Source: Panopea generosa
Lineage: Eukaryota; Mollusca; Bivalvia; Adapedonta; Hiatellidae
NCBI GenBank assembly: GCA_029582155.1
Contig: CM055899.1
Span: 58,073,349 to 58,137,348 of the forward strand
Direction of reading: 5' to 3'
DNA length: 64,000 nucleotides
Below are positions 47,362 to 58,869 of the stretch, one piece after another (position 1 is the first letter of the stretch; the number at the start of each line of letters is the position of its first letter). Under the pieces are notes generated by a model, which worked only from the letters and a program-made list of their open reading frames with translations, was not told the origin of the DNA and did no database searches. Made by a program: the position numbers and the translations under genes.

Positions 47362-48968
47362 ATCATGGCGATGTCAACATGGCCGAGTGTTATAGTGCTA
47401 CACGTGCATGTACCACGTCGGGTCGTCAAGCCACATCCGACACGTGACATATCATGGCGATGACAACATGGCCGAGTGTTATAGTGCTACACGTGTATGT
47501 ACCACACTGGGGTGTCAAGCCACATCCGACACGTGACATATCATGGCGATGACAACATGGCCGAGTGTTATAGTGCTACATATGCATGTACCACGACGGA
47601 GTGTTCAAGCCACAGCCGACACGTGACATATCATGGCGATGACAACATGGCCGAGTGTTATAGTGCTACACGTGCATGTACCACGCCGGGGTGTCAAGCC
47701 ACAGCCGACACGTGACCTATCATGGCGATGTCAACATGGCCGAGTGTTATAGTGCTACACGTGCATGTACCACGCCGGGGTGTCAAGCCACAGCCGACGC
47801 GTGACATATCATGGCGATGACAACATGGCCGAGTGTTATAGTGCTACACGTGCATGTACCACACCGGGGTGTCAAGCCACAGCCGACACGTGACATATCA
47901 TGGCGATGTCAACATGGCCGAGTGTTATAGTGCTACACGTGCATGTACCATGTCGGGGTGTCAAGCCACAGCCGACACGTGACATATCATGGCGATGACA
48001 ACATGGCCGAATGTTATAGTGCTACACGTGCATGTACCACGCCGGGGTGTCAAGCCACAGCCGACGCGTGACATATCATGGCGATGACAACATGGCCGAG
48101 TGTTAAAGTGCTACACATGTATGTACCACGCCGGGGTGTCAAGCTACAGCCGACACGTGACATATCATGGAGATGTCAACATGGCCGAGTGTTTAAGTGC
48201 TACACATGCATGTACCACGCCGGGGTGTCACACTACAGCCGACGCGTGACATATCATGGCGATGACAACATGGCCAAGTGTTATAGTGCTACATATGCAT
48301 GTACCACGACAGGGTGTCAAGCCACAGCCGACACGTGACATATCATGGTGATGTCAACATGGCCGAGTGTTATAGTGCTACATATGCATGTACCACGACA
48401 GGGTGTCAAGCCACAGCCGACACGTGACATATCATGGAGATGTCAACATGGCCAAGTGTTATAGTGCTACACGTGCATGTACCAAAACAGGTCGTCAAGC
48501 CACATCCGACACGTGACATATCATGGCGATGACAACATGGCCGAGTGTTATAGTGGTACACGTGCATGTACCACGCCGGGTCGTCAAGCCACATCCAACA
48601 CGTGACATATCATGGCGATGACAACATGGCCGAGTGTTATAGTGCTACATATGCATGTACCACGACAGGGTGTCAAGCCACAGCCGACACGTGACATATC
48701 ATGGTGATGTCAACATGGCCGAGTTTTATAGTGCTACACATGCATGTACCACGCCGGGGTGTCAAGCCACAGCTGACACGTGACATATCATGGCGATGAC
48801 AACATGGCCGAGTGTTATAGTGCTATACGTGTATGTACCACGCCGGAGTGTCAAGCTACAGCCGACACGTGACATATCATGACGATGTCAACATGGCCAA
48901 GTTTTATAGTTGTACATGACCATGTACCACGTCGGGGTCGTCAAGCAACAGCCGACACGTTACATGTC
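47362..48968. repeat. 89 bp minisatellite, about 18 copies
   Basis: The unit contains ATATCATGGCGATGACAACA, TGGCCGAGTGTTATAGTGCT, ACACGTGCATGTACCACGCC and GGGGTGTCAAGCCACAGCCG, closing with ACACGTGAC. It is distinctly more GC-rich than its flanks, and many copies hold two CACGTG hexamers. Copies are similar with frequent C/T and G/A differences at CpG and CACGTG sites, a pattern suggestive of CpG decay. Frames of 60-86 codons are repeat by-products. Confidence 0.96.
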
Positions 48969-51861
48969 CCACCAAGTTAATAAATTACGGATAGCTGCTG
49001 CACCGTTAAATATAACAGTATTATAAATACAGATACTAAACCACGGACTCTTTAATATCATACATACCAGATGTACAGCTCATATCTACAGTATAATCGT
49101 CTATATGTAATTACAACAATAAATAAACTGTTCCCACGCTGTTTTCCATTATTCAAAAGTTGCAATAAGTAAACAGGATTTTTTTTTTAATTTGTCGTTT
49201 TGATTTTGATTTATGTCAAATAAAGAGTGTACGCCTGGTGTTTTCGATAATGACTAATGAGCAATCAACTCTATCATATTTATATTTGCATATTTTCCAT
49301 ACATTATATCACGTGACATATCAATGTCACAGCAACAAAGCTCATTGAAGGACAAGAATTCTGATACATGTAGACAAATACATTTTGTTTACCCAAGCCA
49401 AACGGCTGATGCTCGCGAAAGATTGCGTGATGCATGCAATTACCATACGCCTGTCGCCAATGATTTTCTTCATAAGTGCGAGTTATGCCATATTTTAGCA
49501 ATTACGTTTTAAATACCATGTATACGCGTGAAATCATGAATACATCTCGACCCTACCCCACCCTTCAAGTACGGCCATTAACAGACATCCTCATTCAAAG
49601 AGGCTGTGATTTCTTGCTGCTTATATGAGCAGAGCAAATGCTGACCTAGCAAATGGTGCAATAAGACATCACTGGTGTCAAAAGGGACATTTATAGGAAT
49701 TAAGCCGATGAATGTATATATGAGCATTTCAGGACTTCATTTTAAAAAAACAACAAATAGAGATGTTATTGCACTGTCTACATAAAAAAGCAAGCTGATC
49801 AACATACCAGTAGGTGAACTTTCCTGCTATGGAAAAGAAAACTTGAAAAAATATTTCTAAAGTTTGTGGAATTTCTGTTTCACCGTGGAAATCATAAACC
49901 TAATTTTATATAGAACAAAGAATCAAACTCAGTATGTGATGTGATCTCATCTTCCTATTAGGAAATAACGGCTGTTAACTAGTACATGTATATGTGGTGC
50001 GTTTCTTGGATCTTTGCGGCATACCTGTCCCAGTTAACTTGTACGCATACCCACCTTTCTTACTGATACTACAATTTCACGAAGACATGGTCATAAATAA
50101 GGAGTAAAACACATTAATCAAATTTGCGATTTTCATCTACATTAATTATACGTAATGTTATGTACACGTATGTACCGTGCGATATTTTAACCTTAAATCT
50201 TAATACAGTTTACGTTTCATCCAAACCTGATATAGGCAATACTCCGTGACGCGGAGAAGGTTACGCCCTTCCGACATTATATTTGATCTTAGCCTTTACG
50301 AAAGTGTCCTATATTAACTCTATACACCTGATCGTCAGTCATGACTGAAATTTAATGTATCTAGATCTTATTCACGAAAGGTTGTAAAGCACCCACACCT
50401 CCGTGAATTAATCAAATTTATTACCTGTGTTACTATAAATAGTATCAAATTACGTTGGGCGGAGGGGACGATATCGGTAAATGTCTGGATTCGTTATTGA
50501 CAAAATATCGTTTTTAAGGTGTAAAACCACAACGATTTTCTTTCTTATATCTACAGTGAATAAATCCTTTTTCGTCTTGTCATTCATAGAAATACCGAAA
50601 TCAAATTTTAACAAGGGAACCATCGAAGATATGCTTTATCATTTCAGTGTGTGCATTTGTTGACAAAGAGCAAAAAGTCTTCAGTAATAATGTCTTCATA
50701 TCCCAATATGTCCTCATATTCCAAGCCTCATTTATTTACTAAATACACAATTCACATAAAACAAAGCGTTCAAATGATTCAAATATGTCAATAATGCAAT
50801 TCATTTCACAAAATGAGATAAGGAAAAAAGGATTTTCAAATAAGCAGAAACAAAGATTATTGATCCCCATCACTATGCAACTACCCCCACGGAAACACTC
50901 CCTGATTCCAATGGTTGTATAATGTCTTATATATTGACCCACAGCAATACGTAGGTTCCGTACACGCGAAAACATCAACAACGCGTTACATCATTTTACA
51001 TAGCAACGCCTAGAGGGCTGCCAGTCGTACATCGGCAGACTTCTTGATTTAGATCATTAAATTGCCGATCAAGACATTGTTATACACATTTTTAAAAAAA
51101 ACAAACAAATAAAATGTTAAAATTATATTGCGTTATTGTGTGATACACGTGTATGTTACAGCATATTTAAATGGAAATATCAACAACAGAATTACAATAG
51201 TGAAAGCAAAAAGTAAAATAACAAATAAGTTTATATTGCAAAAGTTGAAGGTATGGCTGAAAAAAATGTAACTAAAACATAATTATATGGTTCAAGTGTT
51301 CCGTATAGTATGTAATGGCACAACCAGGGCGTATAACGACGTATAACGACGTATTAGGTGTTCCGGTACAGACTTTGAGGTACACAAGGTGCGTATAATA
51401 ACCTCTAAATATTGAGTTTACACAGAAATGTATTAAGAACACAGTATTTAATGAATAACCTTATACTTTTAGTTTACTCAGAAACCCAGAAAAAATATTT
51501 TTTCTTATTGTAAAGTGTTTTAAAGCTGACAGTATTTAACAAGTAACGTGTAAAAGTGATATTTTTAAAATGGTATTTCTTCATCACCTTTATATTATAT
51601 ACCTATACATTATACGTGACGGGTACAACCTATTACAATTCATGTCTATTTAATACATCATTTGAATACTTAGGGCTTGTCTAATTCAAAAGGTCAACAA
51701 ATGATTTAAAAATATAATTCAAATGTACTTCTCATGTGCGTATTCAACTGTAGTAAAACAAATATAATTCAAATAACGTGGTACACTAGCCTATCGGGTA
51801 ACAGTGTTTACAAAAGTTTGCCTGCTGTGTATGACAAAAATAATGAAACACTTCAATCTTC
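48969..51861. other. Non-coding, no gene called
   Basis: About 2.9 kb of mostly AT-rich unique sequence. A CpG-rich patch at 50240-50300 holds two adjacent small hairpins and is described as an observation. A short ACGTATAACGACGTAT tandem lies at about 51333-51355. Overlapping opposing frames at 49304-49512 and a minus frame at 50739-50981 carry no motif. Confidence 0.35.
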
Positions 51862-52060
51862 TTTACGTGGGAAGATCGGGATCGTGGGTTCAACTCCCAC
51901 CTCACCCCCATCCCTACTATGGCTTTGTGTCGTGTCATTGAGCAAGACCTTTTATTAACAAATACTCAGCACTGATTCTACCCAGGAAGACTTCGATAAA
52001 CGTTTGTCTTAGTTGTACAATTAGTTTTATAATCGATGTAAAATAAATATTGTTTTCTTT
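51862..52060 (+). mobile_element. tRNA-derived SINE, family B, 5' eroded
   Basis: B box GTGGGTTCAACTCCC at 51884-51898, then GTGTCATTGAGCAAGACCTT, CTGATTCTACCCAGGAAGAC and TCGATGTAAAATAAATATTG. The A box half of the head is not recognisable. Confidence 0.75.
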
Positions 52061-52497
52061 AAGTTCAATATTTTGTTTGAGTGGAGGCTATTATTGAGTA
52101 CCAGAAGTATTTACTTTGCTTCCACAAAAGTTGTTTGCTTTAATTCACTGTAAAGTTCCAATAATATAAGCTGCGGACGTGATGGACATGTGTTCAATTC
52201 ATCATATTTTAAAGAAAGCAGTATAGTTACCGTAGTGCAAAACCATTTAACTCACCACTTTATAATGTAAACTTATCACTTTAGATGACAAATAACTATT
52301 CCATAATGTAAAGAGAATACATTTATATATAATGACCCATATCCGAATCTTAATGTCAATCTTAATGTCAATCGATTACATCGTTATAATATGTCATGAT
52401 GTAAAGTGTATAAAAAGTAGCAAATATACAATCCTAACCTAGACATTATGGCATATTCCAACCCCATAATGAAAACTGACCAGACCATATCAACAAA
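52061..52497. other. Non-coding, faint relatives of the next array
   Basis: CACTTTATAATGTAAAC-like phrases at about 52256-52320 resemble the 41 bp unit that follows. They may be its oldest, decayed margin. Confidence 0.35.
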
Positions 52498-53988
52498 AAG
52501 CCACATTATAAAGTAATGTAAACACATCTAATGCCAAAAAGCCACATCATAAAATAATGTAAACACATCTAATGTCAAATAGCCACATCATAAAGTAATG
52601 TAAACACATCTAATGCCAAATTGCCACATCATAAAGTAATGTAAACACATCTAATGTCAAAAAGCCACATCATAAAGTATTGCAATCACATCTAATGCCA
52701 AATAGCCACATCATAAAGTAATGTAAACACATCTAATGTCAAATTGCCACATCATAAAGTAATGTAAACACATCTAATGTCAAATTGCCACATCATAAAG
52801 TAATGTAAACACATCTAATGCCAAATAGCCACATCATAAAGTAATGTAAACACATCTAATGTCAAATTGCCACATCATAAAGTAATGTAAACACATCTAA
52901 TGTCAAATTGCCACATCATAAAGTAATGTAAACACATCTAATGTCAAATAGCCACAACATAAAGTAATGTAAACACATCTAATGTCAAATAGCCACAACA
53001 TAAAGTAATGTAAACACATCTAATGTCAAATTGCCACATCATAAAGTAATGTAAACACATCTAATGTCAAATAGCCACATCATAAAGTATTGTAATCACA
53101 TCTAATGCCAAAAAGCCACATCATAAAGTAATGTAAACACATCTAATGCCAAATAGTCACATCATAAAGTAATGTAATCACATCTAATGCAAAATTGCCA
53201 CATCATAAAGTAATGTAAACACATTTAATGCCAAATTGCCACATCATAAAGTAATGTAAACACATCTAATGTCAAATAGCCACAACATAAAGTAATGTAA
53301 ACACATCTAATGTCAAATAGCCACAACATAAAGTAATGTAAACACATCTAATGTCAAATTGCCACATCATAAAGTAATGTAAACACATCTAATGTCAAAT
53401 AGCCACATCATAAAGTATTGTAATCACATCTAATGCCAAAAAGCCACATCATAAAGTAATGTAAACACATCTAATGCCAAATAGTCACATCATAAAGTAT
53501 TGTAATCACATCTAATGCAAAATTGCCACATCATAAAGTAATGTAAACACATTTAATGCCAAATTGCCACATCATAAAGTAATGTAATCACATCTAATGC
53601 CAAAAAGACACATCATAAAGTATTGTAATCACATCTAATGCCAAATTGCCACATCATAAAGTAATGTAAACACATCTAATGTTAAATAGCCACATCATAA
53701 AGTAATGTAAACACATCTAATGCCAAATAGTCACATCATAAAGTATTGTAATCACATTTAATGCCAAATTGCCACATCATAAAGTAATGTAAACACATCT
53801 AATGCCAAATTGCCACATCATAAAGTAATGTAAACAAATCTAATGCCAAAAAGCCACATTAAAAAGTAATGTAAGCACATCTAATGCTAAAAAGCCACAC
53901 CATAAAGTAATGTTAACACATATAATGCCAAATAGCCACATCATAAAGTAATGTAAACACATTTAATGCCAAATAGTCACACCATAAC
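52498..53988. repeat. 41 bp minisatellite with an 8-unit (328 bp) higher-order duplication
   Basis: The unit is GCCACATCATAAAGTAATGT, AAACACATCTAATGTCAAAT, A (41 bp), about 36 copies. Variant markers recur with a 328 bp offset: GCCACAACAT at 52951 and 53279, again at 52992 and 53320, and AGTCAC at 53155 and 53483. This shows a block of eight units was duplicated as a whole. TAA-rich phases prevent long frames. Confidence 0.96.
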
Positions 53989-54545
53989 GTAGTGAATACA
54001 GCATAACAACAAATAGCCACGTCATAATGTAAAATGACAAGTAAACACATGATAATGTAAAGCGGTCACATAAAAATGACATATAACCACACCATGATAT
54101 AAAGTGAATGTATAAGAAGTAGCTAGCAACCAAGCATACCATAATGCAAACAAAATCACGTATACCCACATCGTAATAAAAAAGTGACCACGCCATATAA
54201 AAAAATAGCAACAGTAAAATGTAATATGTAATTATCAAATGACAAATGAACATATCATGAGGTAAAGTGAATACAGCATAACAACAAAAAGTTCCATTAT
54301 AATATAAAGTGAAAACAGCATAACAACAAAAAGTTCCATTATAATATAAAGTGAATACAGCATAACAACAAAAAGTTCCATTATAATATAAAGTGAATAC
54401 AGCATAATGACAGACAACCGCATCATAATGCAGAATAAAATTCTAACGTCTTGATGGAAAGCTTCCATATCATAATGATAATAATCCACACCATAATGCA
54501 CGTGACCACATAACTATAACAACACACTGTAAATTGGCCACATCA
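53989..54545. repeat. Decayed 41 bp repeat, second subtype
   Basis: Irregular copies, then three regular 41 bp copies of GTTCCATTATAATATAAAGT, GAATACAGCATAACAACAAA, A (about 54288-54410). The same unit length and the shared CATAA/TAAAGTGA phrases point to a common origin with the array on its left. Minus frames of 88-96 codons here are repeat-driven. Confidence 0.75.
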
Positions 54546-54697
54546 TAAACAATATCATAGGGGATGACTGCAACTTAAGTGGTGAGCACTTGTGGCCAAA
54601 GCTTTTAGCCTTTATTTATTCGATGGTCCTTAAATGCTTATAATATATGTACTTGTATACGTCTTTGCCATTAACAATGTTTTAACTAACATATCGC
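54546..54697. other. Short non-coding gap
   Basis: Unique sequence before a hairpin. Nothing recognised. Confidence 0.3.
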
Positions 54698-54768
54698 CCC
54701 ATTGGTGCATAAAGGTACCAACTGCCTATCTATTTCATATACACTTGGTACCTTATTGCACCAATGGG
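54698..54768. mobile_element. Hairpin with 24 bp arms (MITE remnant candidate)
   Basis: The left arm 54698-54721 (CCCATTGGTGCATAAAGGTA...) and the reverse complement of 54745-54768 agree at 22 of 24 positions, with a 23 base loop. Weaker complementarity continues outward (TTTTAACTAACATAT against GGTTAAATAT). Likely the core of a small palindromic element; its ends are not resolved. Confidence 0.6.
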
Positions 54769-55464
54769 ATATTTAACCAGAATTACTATTGACAACATAC
54801 AGTATAGTGGCCACACCAAAATAGCATGACATCTACCACAGCATATTGATAAGTGACCGCATAATGAAAATTTACCACTTTATAATATAAATTGTGGTTT
54901 AAACACGTTTTATTTCTATTCATGATACAGAAATAGGGTTAGGTAACAAGTTCAGTTCTCCTTACATGAGAATAAAATCTTGTCCATCACAATGAAAGAA
55001 ACTGCCAACTAGATTTTGCGTTGCATAAAAGTCAATCTGCGCAGATGTGTTGATACGCGCAATATCCTTCATTAACTACAATAATATTGACAGTCAACAA
55101 AACGACAACAAACACCAACGTCTAGATGTTGTGCTCGACAGAAAATATCGCCCAAAGCAAGGAAAGATTATAATAATTTGAACAGTGATAGATGAACTGA
55201 CAAATATGTTATTAGCGCTAGCACTCAACTTAGAATAAAATCAGTGTTTGCGGATGTGATGCATAGCGACTGCATATTAATGATTTTGTCATAACTGTGC
55301 AATGGTTGTACTCTGTGCAGCAGGTGCAAATGTTTTATACGCTGTTAATTACAAACAGTCTGTAGTTTTTCAAGTATAACAGTGTATTTTAATAATTGAT
55401 TTTAGTAAAATTTAGGTCTATGGTATCGTTTAATATCAATATTTAAGATGATATTATAAGTTTC
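54769..55464. other. Non-coding, no gene seen
   Basis: AT-rich unique sequence. Nothing recognised. Confidence 0.4.
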
Positions 55465-55526
55465 GCGGCGCATGGTCTAGTGGTAAAACAGCGGACTCAG
55501 GATCAGAGGGTCGTGGGTTCGATACA
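55465..55526 (+). mobile_element. Isolated tRNA-like SINE head
   Basis: GCGGCGCATGGTCTAGTGGT (A box region) and GTCGTGGGTTCGATAC (B box, last bases eroded). No family B or C body follows, so it is a 5' fragment of a SINE. Confidence 0.6.
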
Positions 55527-55797
55527 ACAATACACTATAAAATTACCTTTTTGGAGCATGTGAGGTTATCAAAACAAACAAAAAAAGAAAGAGAAAAACA
55601 AACAAGTAATATTGAATCAGTTTCTGATTTGTTTTGCAAGATGTATCGTACTTAATGCCCTTAGTATCGGATTAGGCGTTGTTTTATTTTCAACAACATT
55701 AAAACAGCTCAGTAATTCCATTATACCTAGTCGCCTTATTTTAGGTACACGGGTGATGTTGCAGCTATATAGATATTCTGTCTGCTCCGGAACCAAA
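55527..55797. other. Short non-coding gap
   Basis: A-rich stretch, then a pair of opposing overlapping frames (55612-55826) without a recognised product. Confidence 0.3.
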
Positions 55798-56010
55798 CAG
55801 TCTCCGTGATGATTTATATTCGACATTGTGTCTCGTTTTCATTCGTCTCTCACCGCTGATACAAGTAATCAGTTACTTGCGGAAATGGGGTGTGCTCGAG
55901 TACCGGTTAACCTTTCAGGACCCCAGGAAACAGTGGTTAAGTTAACTGACCGTCTGTTAGCCCTCGATAGCATAACAATGGCGCTAAATATTCTTTAAAT
56001 CAATCAATAA
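55798..56010 (+). mobile_element. SINE family A body, head missing
   Basis: Begins CAGTCTCCGTGATGATT and continues CATTCGTCTCTCACCGCTG, AGTTACTTGCGGAAATGGGG, CTGACCGTCTGTTAGCCCTC, ending in TCAATCAATAAATCC. It aligns along its length with 3556-3760 on the opposite strand. A 5' truncation removed the tRNA-like part. Confidence 0.8.
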
Positions 56011-56194
56011 ATCCAGAACCAATAGTTGCTAGGCATGAACGCACTATGGCATTAATAATACAGCTACTGTTAAAACATTGTTGATAAACAGAGGTATATA
56101 TGTAGTGTATAGAATTATTAACTCGTAGAGACACAATATGTCACTTAAAAATGCAATTATACCGTTTACAAGAATAACATTCAATAAGGAAGAA

Positions 56195-57925
56195 CTTCAT
56201 TTGTTATAGTTATCAGTTTGTTTAAATACAAGATAAATTAAATTAATGCCCAAGCAGTCGACAATAAGTTTGGTAATCATTTGTTTCAGTTATAGAACAT
56301 AAGCCGTGAGGGAAACAAGAACTGTTATGTTTAAATACATATAAAGTTAAATTAATGTCGCAACAGTAGCCAATATGTTCGATAATCATTTGTTGCATTT
56401 AGAGAAGATTAAGCCGTGAGGGAAACAAGAACTGTTATGTTTAAATACATATTTAGTTAAATTAATGTCGCAACAGTAGCCAATATGTTCAATAATCATT
56501 TGTTACATTTATAGAACATTAAGCCATGAGGGAAACAAGAACTGTTATGTTTCAATACATATTAAGTTGAAATAATATCGCAGCAGTAGCCATTATGTTC
56601 GATAATCATTCGTTGCATTTATAGAACACTTAACCGTGAGGGAAACAAGAACTGTTATGTTTAAATACATATTAAGTTAAATTAATATCGCAACAGTAGC
56701 CAATATGTTCGATAATCATTTGTTACATTTATAGAACATTAAGCCGTGAGGGAAACAAGAACTGTTATGTTTAAATACATATTAAGTTAAATTAATGTCG
56801 CAACAGTAGCCAATATGTTCAGTAATCATTTGTTACAGTTATAGAACATTAAACCATGGGGGAAACAAGAACTGTTATGTTTCAATACATATTAAGTTAA
56901 ATTAATGTCGCAGCAGTAGCCAATATGTTCGGTAGACATTTGTTGCATCTATAGAACACTAAGCCGTGAGGGAAACAGGAACTTTTATGTTTCAATACAT
57001 ATTAAGTTAAATTAATGTCGCAACAGTAGCAAATATGTTCGATAATCATTTGTTACATTTATAGAACATTAAGCCGTGAGGGAAACAGGAACTGTTATGT
57101 TTAAATACATATTTAGTTAAATTAATGTCGCAACAGTAGGCAATATGTTCGATTATCATTTGTTACGGTTATAGAACATTAAGCCATGGGGGAAACAAGA
57201 ACTGTTATGTTTCAATACATATTAAGTTAAATTAATGTCACAACAGTAGCCAATATGTTCTGTAGCCATTTGTTACATTTATAGAACATTAAGCCATAGG
57301 GGAAACAAGAACTGTTATGTTTCAATACATGTACATATTAAGTTAAATTAATGTTGCAACAGTAGCCAATATGTTTGGTAGTCATTTGTTACATTTATAG
57401 AACATTAAGCCATGGGGGAAACAAGAACTGTTATGTTTAAATACATATTAAGTTAAATTAATGTTGCAACAGTAGCCAATATGTTCGATAATCATTTGTT
57501 ACATTTCTAGAACATTAAGCCATGAGGGAAACAAGAACTGTTATGTTTAAATACATATTAAGTTAAATTAATGTTGCAACAGTAGCCAATATGTTCGATA
57601 ATTATTTGTTACATTTAAAGAAGATTAAGCCGTGAGGGAAACAAGAACTGTTATGTATAAATACATATTAAGTTAAATTAATGTCGCAACAGTAGCCAAT
57701 ATGTTCGATAATCATTTGTTACATTTATAGAACATTAAGCCGTGGGGGAAACAAGAACTGTTATGTTTAAATACATATTAAGTTAAATTAATGCCGCAGC
57801 AGTAGCCAATATGTTCGGTAGTTATTTTGTACAGTTATATAATAATTAACCGAGGGAGAAACATGCACCAGCCTGTTATGTTCAAATACATATTAAACCA
57901 TATTAATGCTGAAGCAGCAGACACT
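56195..57925. repeat. 110 bp minisatellite, about 15 copies
   Basis: The unit includes TTAAGCCGTGAGGGAAACAA, GAACTGTTATGTTTAAATAC, ATATTAAGTTAAATTAATGT, CGCAACAGTAGCCAATATGT and TCGATAATCATTTGTTACAT (110 bp in all). Edge copies on both sides are more diverged. Subtypes GCCGTGAG, GCCATGAG and GCCATGGG are intermingled. The last copy supplies the start of a 63-codon plus frame (57827-58018) with no recognised product. Confidence 0.96.
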
Positions 57926-58652
57926 GTTTTTGCGGAGCTTTCAGTTACCAGCTACCCGGATTGCACTCTTAAATTAAAAGAGAATACACAGGATACAAGT
58001 AACACAACAGCAACTTAGGTACAACAGAATGTCATATAAAGTAATGGAAAATCACACGGATACAAACAACATGACAACATTTTTCACCAGCATGGGGCGT
58101 TAAACCTGGTTTACGGGATCACTTCTTCACACTCTTTACTCGCCCCAATCTTCCCCGTATTAGTATTCCAAATTTTATATAATGTTCAAGACATCGCTCA
58201 AACAAATTGATCTAATATAAGTATAATGAGACTAGTTGGGGCTACCGTGCCATGTGATATGGTGACTTAATGTATATAACAATATAACTAAATTCTTTGG
58301 CAAATGTTACATTAAACACCTCATTATAGGAGATGTAAATTAAACGCTTTCATAGGCTTTAAAATAATGATTTTAAGTTATCTGGGGTCGCATTAATGAA
58401 AGTCTATGGTGTATTTATTGTACGAATGAAATGCTTAGACTTACGGAGGTTAATGATGCGGTTCACATGCTACGCTACGGTCATAGTAATTTAGCTCATT
58501 TGCTGTTAGAAATAATAACCCGAGGGCACTGCAGAACGAATCTTAGTTGATAAGTAGGTTCTACCAATATTATGATGGACCCAATGCAACACCGTAAGTA
58601 TGAGATCTCAATATAGAAAAAATAAACATGTACACATGTTTTAACACCTTAA
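57926..58652. other. Non-coding, no gene seen
   Basis: Unique sequence. GGGGCGTTAAACCTGGTTTA near 58094 resembles a SINE tail fragment. Nothing else. Confidence 0.35.
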
Positions 58653-58865
58653 CCTTTTACTCCATAAATACGCGTTTTCCCGCACCAATCACAGAAGGTC
58701 ATTGAAAACAGTGCAGGAAGAATTCAGATTGCTCGTAACGAGCACTTCCTGCACTGTTTTCCACTCTGTCAGTTAATATAAACATAATTCACCCATTGCT
58801 GATACGTGGTGAATGAATGCTTTCAATATTAGAGATGTCCAAAGGCGTCTATATGAAGTAAAGGG
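58653..58865. mobile_element. piggyBac-type MITE, 213 bp, TTAA-flanked
   Basis: TTAA lies on both sides (58649-58652 and 58866-58869). The ends are inverted: left CCTTTTACTCCATA and right, reverse-complemented, CCCTTTACTTCATA, 12 of 14 matching. A TTAA target and CC(C/T)-type ends are the hallmark of piggyBac elements. In the middle, 17 bp arms (58704-58720 and 58745-58761, GAAAACAGTGCAGGAAG) match perfectly, with a smaller TGCTCG-TAA-CGAGCA hairpin at 58730-58744. There is no coding capacity, so mobility would depend on a transposase from elsewhere. Confidence 0.85.
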
Positions 58866-58869
58866 TTAA

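Noticed and set aside
50283-50294. U2 snRNA gene
   Set aside because: Only a 12-base match. The Sm site, branch-pairing region and later stems are not found.
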